From the NCBI RefSeq assembly GCF_000231385.2, contig NC_018515.1, positions 3,306,501 through 3,370,500 of the forward strand: 64,000 bases of DNA. The letters are read 5' to 3'. Of the stretch, positions 59,859 through 64,000 are shown piece after piece (positions within the stretch are counted from its first letter, which is position 1; every line of letters starts with the position of its first letter). Below the pieces are notes generated by a model, which saw only the letters and a program-made list of their open reading frames with translations, was not told where the DNA came from and made no database searches. The position numbers were made by a program, and so were the translations under genes. This DNA is from Desulfosporosinus meridiei DSM 13257 (GTDB lineage Bacteria; Bacillota; Desulfitobacteriia; Desulfitobacteriales; Desulfitobacteriaceae).

Positions 59859-60295
59859 TATACTATCTCTTCAACGAGCCATTCATTATCTCCGTATTTG
59901 ATAAAAAACTGACCCTCCCGCTCGATCAGACTTTTACATAACTCAGCATAGGCAGGACGAGACAGTTTCGTATCACGCTGCCAGAACAGAGAGATGTAGG
60001 GGATATTGCTTTTCATGAGAATACTACCAAGGGGCATGGGAAATCTTCGGCCATCATAGAGTTGTATTATAAGTTGACCATCCTCCCCAGTTAACGATGG
60101 AACGAAAAAAGGCACATCCTCCACCCTCACAGGGTACAAATGACCCTGCCAGTCAATATGATATTCTTTATGACCATCATTTTTTAGATGGGAAGCAAAT
60201 AGCTTAATGATTTCGTTATTGATCATAAGCACACCGTCAGCGTACCATAGCCCATCCTTATCAATAAAAAGTTCGGGGGCGCGAAAATTTTCCAT
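59858..60295 (-). CDS. DUF1285-like protein
   Basis: Small soluble protein of 145 aa resembling DUF1285. The N-terminus has LFIDKDGLWYADGVLMINNEIIKLFASHL and the following part YHIDWQGHLYPVRVEDVPFFVPSL (both in part), with the family's acidic-Pro-Phe turn (VEDVPFF). The C-terminal half reads ISLFWQRDTKLSRPAYAELC. Function is unknown; it is the first gene after a terminator shared with panB and lies 41 bases beyond the stop of the PTS-EAL gene, with which it may be co-transcribed. Confidence 0.75.
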   Translation of the reverse strand: MENFRAPELFIDKDGLWYADGVLMINNEIIKLFASHLKNDGHKEYHIDWQGHLYPVRVEDVPFFVPSLTGEDGQLIIQLYDGRRFPMPLGSILMKSNIPYISLFWQRDTKLSRPAYAELCKSLIEREGQFFIKYGDNEWLVEEIV

Positions 60296-60336
60296 GATTC
60301 ATTCCTCCTTAAGATTAAGGTTGTCAAATCAAAAGA

Positions 60337-62493
60337 TTAGTCCTTAATTAATATTCCATTATCCCCCTCAATTTCCTGCCTACAGTTTCCAATGACTTTC
60401 ACACATTGAGATACACTAAGGGGCCGGCTGAAAAAATACCCTTGAAATTGCTGGCAGCGGAGCTTTTTCAAAACCTCTGCTTGCTCTGATGTTTCTACGT
60501 ATTCGGCAAGAACCGTGATTTCCATTGATTCAGCTAGGTAAGTAATTGAGGAAATAATATCCTGGCAACTTTTATTGTCGATAACATCCTTCGTGATAGA
60601 ACCATCTATTTTAATCTTATCCAAGTTAAAATACTTCATATAATAAAGGGAGGCGTGGCCCGCTCCGAAATCATCCATGGCTATACTTACACCCAGACCT
60701 TTAATCTTCTCTAATAAATCAACGGTTTGGGTGTTGGTCCCAAAGGCAACTGTTTCAGTAATTTCTAATTCAACGTCTCTGGGATTAAGTTGAGTAATCC
60801 TAAATATATTGACTAGTATATCTAATAGTTGATCATTCAATTGAGTCGGCGAAATATTGATGGCCATTCGAATATCAACAATACCATTCTTATTCCATTC
60901 CCCCAGTTGAAAACATGCCGCTTCAATAACCCATCGTCCTAATTTATTTATTATTCCAGCCTCTTCAGCTATAGCAACAACTACCTGTGGGTTCACCCTT
61001 CCATAGAAAATATGATTCCACCGAAGCAAAGCCTCCACACCTATAACCGTTCCCTTTTCATCAACCTGGGGCTGATACTCAAGGAAAAACTCTCCCTTTT
61101 CAAGAGCTACTTGAATGTCGTAGCTTAGAGCATTAGCCATATTCCCTATCTGATCATTCCTGGTTAAAATTCTCTTTTTTATACTATAATCTTCGCTCAG
61201 AACTGTTTGAACTAATTGTTCATAGGTATTGATAATTGCTTTTTGTTTTTGAAGTTCATAGAGCCTAACAAAGGGATAGTACAAACAGGTACCAATTATT
61301 ATGTTGAAAATCTGCAAAGCCAAGCCCCTCCATGAAGAGGTCGCCAGCCATCCACCCAAAAGGGGCGGTGTTGTCCAGTCAACGGGGGCTATGGTTACCG
61401 GGACTAGGCCTATAGATGTTGTTAGATAAGCGATAATAGTTAAGATAAGGGGAACTAGTATATAGGGGATCAAAAATAAGGGATTAAGGACAACAGGCAG
61501 ACCAAAAACAATTATCTCGTTAATATTAAAGATTGAGGTTAGAAAAGCTATCTTGGCTAATTTTAAAGTATTGCTCTTTTTTCCAGTCAGAAAAATTGCT
61601 ATTAACAAACATAATGTTGAACCTGAGCCTCCTATCAGGACAAACACATCGAGAAAAGGTTTAGTTAGAATATGTACCGGTTCCCCTCCTGTGGATAGGG
61701 CACTGATATTTAGATTTATTGCTTTCATATAGATATCTTGTGAAACGGAATATAAAATATTGTTCCCATGAATACCAAAAAACCAGAAGACCTGATTCAA
61801 GAAAACAAATAATATAGATTCTGCAAACTGATTTTCAATGTTTAAAAATAGGTTCATGGATAAATCAGTTATTAGTTGGTTAATATCTTCAATACCCAGA
61901 TAGGTTAGTAGGACTCTCAACACTGAAACCCCGACGAGGGTTAAGCAAAAAGGGACTATTAAGAATAAGACTTTAGGGATAAGCGGATCGGCATCCACCA
62001 TAAACGATAAATAATACTTATCCAAACACCTATTAAGATGAATAAATAATTCTGTAGTGAGAACTGTCACAATAATAGATAAGAATATACCTGTTACTCC
62101 GGCATTGCTTGTATGTATTCCTGAGCTTCCTGTGTTAATAATAGTTAACAGAGAGATTAGAGCGACAAGGGAAGTTATGATGGGCTTGACACTGTCCTTA
62201 GACATCTGAGGATCAGCTATGGCAAGAGAATAGGATATTGTGACAGAAAGGGCCAGTCCCATCAAGCCGAATGTCAAATTCCAAACACTTTGGCCAAAGG
62301 TTTTCCATTCAGCTCCAAACAGCGACGTCATTAGATCTTGGTACTGAACAAGGGGAAAATTATTAATAACTAGAGCTATAGACCCGGCAATAATTAATGG
62401 GATAATTAGGATTAACCCTTTGTTAATTGATTTTACAATAAGATTTTCAGAGATTGCCGTTGACAAATCCAATGCCCGTTGGGTTAACTTCAT
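60337..62493 (-). CDS. PTS EIIC-like membrane domain fused to a cyclic-di-GMP phosphodiesterase (EAL)
   Basis: Protein of about 718 aa. Residues 20-415 are a PTS EIIC domain of the cellobiose/lactose type: GIHGNNIL and FNINEIIVFGLPVVLNP are conserved. A short linker joins it to an EAL domain with GVEALLRW (Glu490), NISPTQL, ELEITETV, DDFGAGHASL and KIDGS, so the phosphodiesterase site looks complete. There is no EIIA or EIIB domain or gene nearby, so the EIIC part may be a sugar sensor that gates cyclic-di-GMP breakdown. GGGGTG precedes the ATG at 62493; a GTG at 62502 is less suitable. Confidence 0.9.
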   Translation of the reverse strand: MKLTQRALDLSTAISENLIVKSINKGLILIIPLIIAGSIALVINNFPLVQYQDLMTSLFGAEWKTFGQSVWNLTFGLMGLALSVTISYSLAIADPQMSKDSVKPIITSLVALISLLTIINTGSSGIHTSNAGVTGIFLSIIVTVLTTELFIHLNRCLDKYYLSFMVDADPLIPKVLFLIVPFCLTLVGVSVLRVLLTYLGIEDINQLITDLSMNLFLNIENQFAESILFVFLNQVFWFFGIHGNNILYSVSQDIYMKAINLNISALSTGGEPVHILTKPFLDVFVLIGGSGSTLCLLIAIFLTGKKSNTLKLAKIAFLTSIFNINEIIVFGLPVVLNPLFLIPYILVPLILTIIAYLTTSIGLVPVTIAPVDWTTPPLLGGWLATSSWRGLALQIFNIIIGTCLYYPFVRLYELQKQKAIINTYEQLVQTVLSEDYSIKKRILTRNDQIGNMANALSYDIQVALEKGEFFLEYQPQVDEKGTVIGVEALLRWNHIFYGRVNPQVVVAIAEEAGIINKLGRWVIEAACFQLGEWNKNGIVDIRMAINISPTQLNDQLLDILVNIFRITQLNPRDVELEITETVAFGTNTQTVDLLEKIKGLGVSIAMDDFGAGHASLYYMKYFNLDKIKIDGSITKDVIDNKSCQDIISSITYLAESMEITVLAEYVETSEQAEVLKKLRCQQFQGYFFSRPLSVSQCVKVIGNCRQEIEGDNGILIKD

Positions 62494-62607
62494 GGAAACC
62501 ACACCCCAAACTTTTTGAAACTCTCTGATAACTATGGAAAGTGATTCTTATTAACATAAATTACTAGAATTCAACATTTTTTGCGAAAGTCCTTCCCTAA
62601 TCTTTAC

Positions 62608-62643
62608 CTAATATGAAAAGCCGCTACAATTTCTGTAACGGCT
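62608..62643 (-). terminator. Terminator of the DUF4434 gene
   Basis: On the minus strand AGCCGTTACA pairs with TGTAGCGGCT (one mismatch) and TTTTC follows. It lies 106 bases beyond the stop. Confidence 0.7.
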
Positions 62644-62748
62644 AATCAGCTATTTTATAAACCCATCCCGACCGATCAATCTTCACTTATCATCTCAGGC
62701 TATATGGACACCATGCCACTGATGATACGATTTCAGAATCAAACGGAA

Positions 62749-63798
62749 TTATTTATATCTTAGATAATAATTGAAGTAATAATTATAGTTGGAAACTTGA
62801 GAAGTCTCGTTTTTATTTTGGTAGTGGTCAATACTAAATGCGATAAACCCTTGAACATAGGGGGCAGCGGCGGAAATTCTCTCTTGAATATCAGATTGGG
62901 TTGCTGTAACATTACTGGATGATTTCGAGGTATAAGTTTCATTATCCGCATAAAGAGTCATACCCATCGCATCCGTTGCCGTTTTAGTATACCTAAAGAG
63001 ATTTTTTGCTTGAGAGATTGTATTATAACCGGCACCTACACTATCTTGAAGAGCAACAATATGGATTCCTGTACCGTTCAATATGTTTTTAAGCATTTTT
63101 GTCCAGCCAGATAGTGAAACTAAATAAGAGTATTTAGAGTTATAAAAAGGTGCAACCATGATATTCAAAGTACTTTTAAGCTGAATCTCGGCTGTAATCT
63201 GCTTATAAAAATTATTAAGATTAACTTGGTGGATCCTGCTTCGAGCACTTAATTGAGAGAATTCATATGGGATATACCACCCCCCTAAGGATGGATGAGT
63301 TCCATAAACATCCACAATCTCGTCCACAATCAGCTTATTCTTTGAGGCTTCAACATTGAGCCAATTCATGTTGCTGGCATTAACCTTCCACCAATCCCCG
63401 TTAAATCCTAATCCAATCCGCACTTTCATGTTTAGGGAATCAGCAGCGGTTAAAGCATTGCCGACCATATCCACATCATTAAGCGCATATCCAGGAATCT
63501 TCGTGGGGTATGCTGCATACATCGCTTTCGTATCTGCTATATCTTGTAAAATAATCTCGTTAATCCCTGTGTTTTGAAGCATACTTAATTCCTGGGTCCA
63601 GCGGTTCAAATCCCAATCTTGCGCGTACCAATATTGGATAAAAGAACTGCCAAAAATTGGTTTCACTCCAGGCAGCGTTTGAGGTGGGGGCGGCAAAGTT
63701 GTTGTTTTTGGCTGCTTTGCCATTACGGCTGTGACCATTGTTAAATTTAAGATCAGGGTTAATACCAAAATCTTAATAATCTTTCTTTGCAAATTCAA
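62749..63798 (-). CDS. Secreted DUF4434-family protein
   Basis: Exported protein of 349 aa with an N-terminal signal peptide (IIKILVLTLILNLTMVTAVMA, in part) and a proline-rich linker TLPPPPQTLPG. The mature part is a DUF4434 domain, a glycosidase-like TIM barrel: GSSFIQYWYAQDWDLNRW, NEIILQDIADTKAMY, GLGFNGDWWKV, GGWYIPYE and VALQDSVGAG. It probably acts on a cell-wall or extracellular polysaccharide. The start is TTG at 63796-63798, with GGAGGT nine bases upstream. The neighbouring EIIC-EAL gene may be related by sugar sensing, which is only a guess. Confidence 0.87.
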   Translation of the reverse strand: MNLQRKIIKILVLTLILNLTMVTAVMAKQPKTTTLPPPPQTLPGVKPIFGSSFIQYWYAQDWDLNRWTQELSMLQNTGINEIILQDIADTKAMYAAYPTKIPGYALNDVDMVGNALTAADSLNMKVRIGLGFNGDWWKVNASNMNWLNVEASKNKLIVDEIVDVYGTHPSLGGWYIPYEFSQLSARSRIHQVNLNNFYKQITAEIQLKSTLNIMVAPFYNSKYSYLVSLSGWTKMLKNILNGTGIHIVALQDSVGAGYNTISQAKNLFRYTKTATDAMGMTLYADNETYTSKSSSNVTATQSDIQERISAAAPYVQGFIAFSIDHYQNKNETSQVSNYNYYFNYYLRYK

Positions 63799-63940
63799 AA
63801 CACTTTACCTCCATTTTACTCTATAAAGCTATAGGTTTTTATTTCGCCAGATATACAATTTCTCTATTAATCTCTATTTTTCCTTCTTGCAACTAATAGG
63901 TAGGGTAACTTATACACTTGTGTTGCGATATGCCTTGAAG

Positions 63941-63990
63941 GTAAAACAGTATAGCCCGGAGACGAAAATCTCCGGGCTATACTGTTTTAC
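63941..63990. terminator. Perfect 22-bp hairpin at window end
   Basis: Arms 63941-63962 and 63969-63990 are exact complements with a CGAAAA loop; T-rich edges on both strands. Probably a two-way terminator for a gene beyond the window. Confidence 0.8.
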
Positions 63991-64000
63991 TTTTGAGTAA

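Noticed and set aside
1-64000. CRISPR arrays, tRNA or rRNA genes
   Set aside because: No regular short direct repeats with unique spacers outside the coding repeat array, and no tRNA cloverleaf or rRNA sequence was seen by eye; not tested by software.

Overview
The window looks like chromosome from an anaerobic, spore-forming, low-G+C Firmicute, most likely a Desulfosporosinus/Desulfitobacterium-type member of the Peptococcaceae. The reasoning is from gene content: a ferredoxin-dependent 2-oxoacid oxidoreductase, a stand-alone Ni-CO dehydrogenase with its maturation ATPase and a CooA-type sensor, a corrinoid methyltransferase cluster, L-lactate permease, rubrerythrin, a YyaC-type sporulation protein, Gram-positive ribosome binding sites and TTG/GTG starts. 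The genus is an inference. No rRNA, tRNA, CRISPR array or prophage was seen.

Layout. 1-1789: 2-oxoacid:ferredoxin oxidoreductase genes korD-korA-korB (minus strand, beta subunit cut by the window edge). 2.1-9.8 kb: HD hydrolase, yyaC, a large membrane sensor with GGDEF and HD-GYP domains, a DUF1992 protein, an orphan ParA, a broken TetR gene and an intact IS1182-type element. 9.9-18.2 kb: lctP with lytS/lytT, a small ferredoxin, a cNMP/AAA-like/NapH-like fusion protein and rubrerythrin. 18.4-23.5 kb: patatin, a 51-aa protein, a repeat-bearing non-coding stretch, VOC, MBL-fold and cupin proteins, an M29 aminopeptidase and a cupin remnant. 23.5-31.3 kb: a coiled-coil protein with eight units of mostly 96 residues, an ABC-2 exporter and an MFS pump. 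31.3-36.8 kb: a methyltransferase gene interrupted by a stop codon, then a three-component corrinoid methyl-transfer cluster with DUF2284 and a divergent PucR-type regulator. 36.8-50.7 kb: AI-2E transporter, GH18 lipoprotein, DUF438 protein, two RMD1-like proteins, EamA transporter, DUF3795 remnant, diguanylate cyclase, XdhC, DUF1456, a methyltransferase and a radical SAM/SPASM protein. 50.8-54.5 kb: cooA-cooS-cooC. 54.7-64 kb: GNAT, MGMT, TetR with two operators and two flavoproteins, an acyltransferase, panB behind a probable attenuator leader, a DUF1285-like protein, a PTS-EIIC/EAL protein and a secreted DUF4434 protein.

How the genes fit together. Several units serve acetyl-CoA/C1 energy metabolism: CO oxidation (cooS, cooC, cooA), methyl transfer from an unknown donor to a pterin (URO-D methyltransferase, corrinoid protein, DHPS-fold methyltransferase), 2-oxoacid oxidation to reduced ferredoxin, and lactate uptake behind a LytST sensor. 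Three genes make or break cyclic-di-GMP, each with a different sensory front end. Four decayed genes (TetR, cupin, methyltransferase, DUF3795), together with the IS, mark the accessory parts of the window.

The most interesting items for follow-up are the fusion protein at 15015-17432 with a defective AAA+ core, the repeat protein at 23553-26726, the repeat-bearing non-coding block at about 19640-20150, the panB leader with two mutually exclusive hairpins, the CooA-type regulator with unusually spaced half-sites, and the methyl-transfer cluster of unknown substrate.
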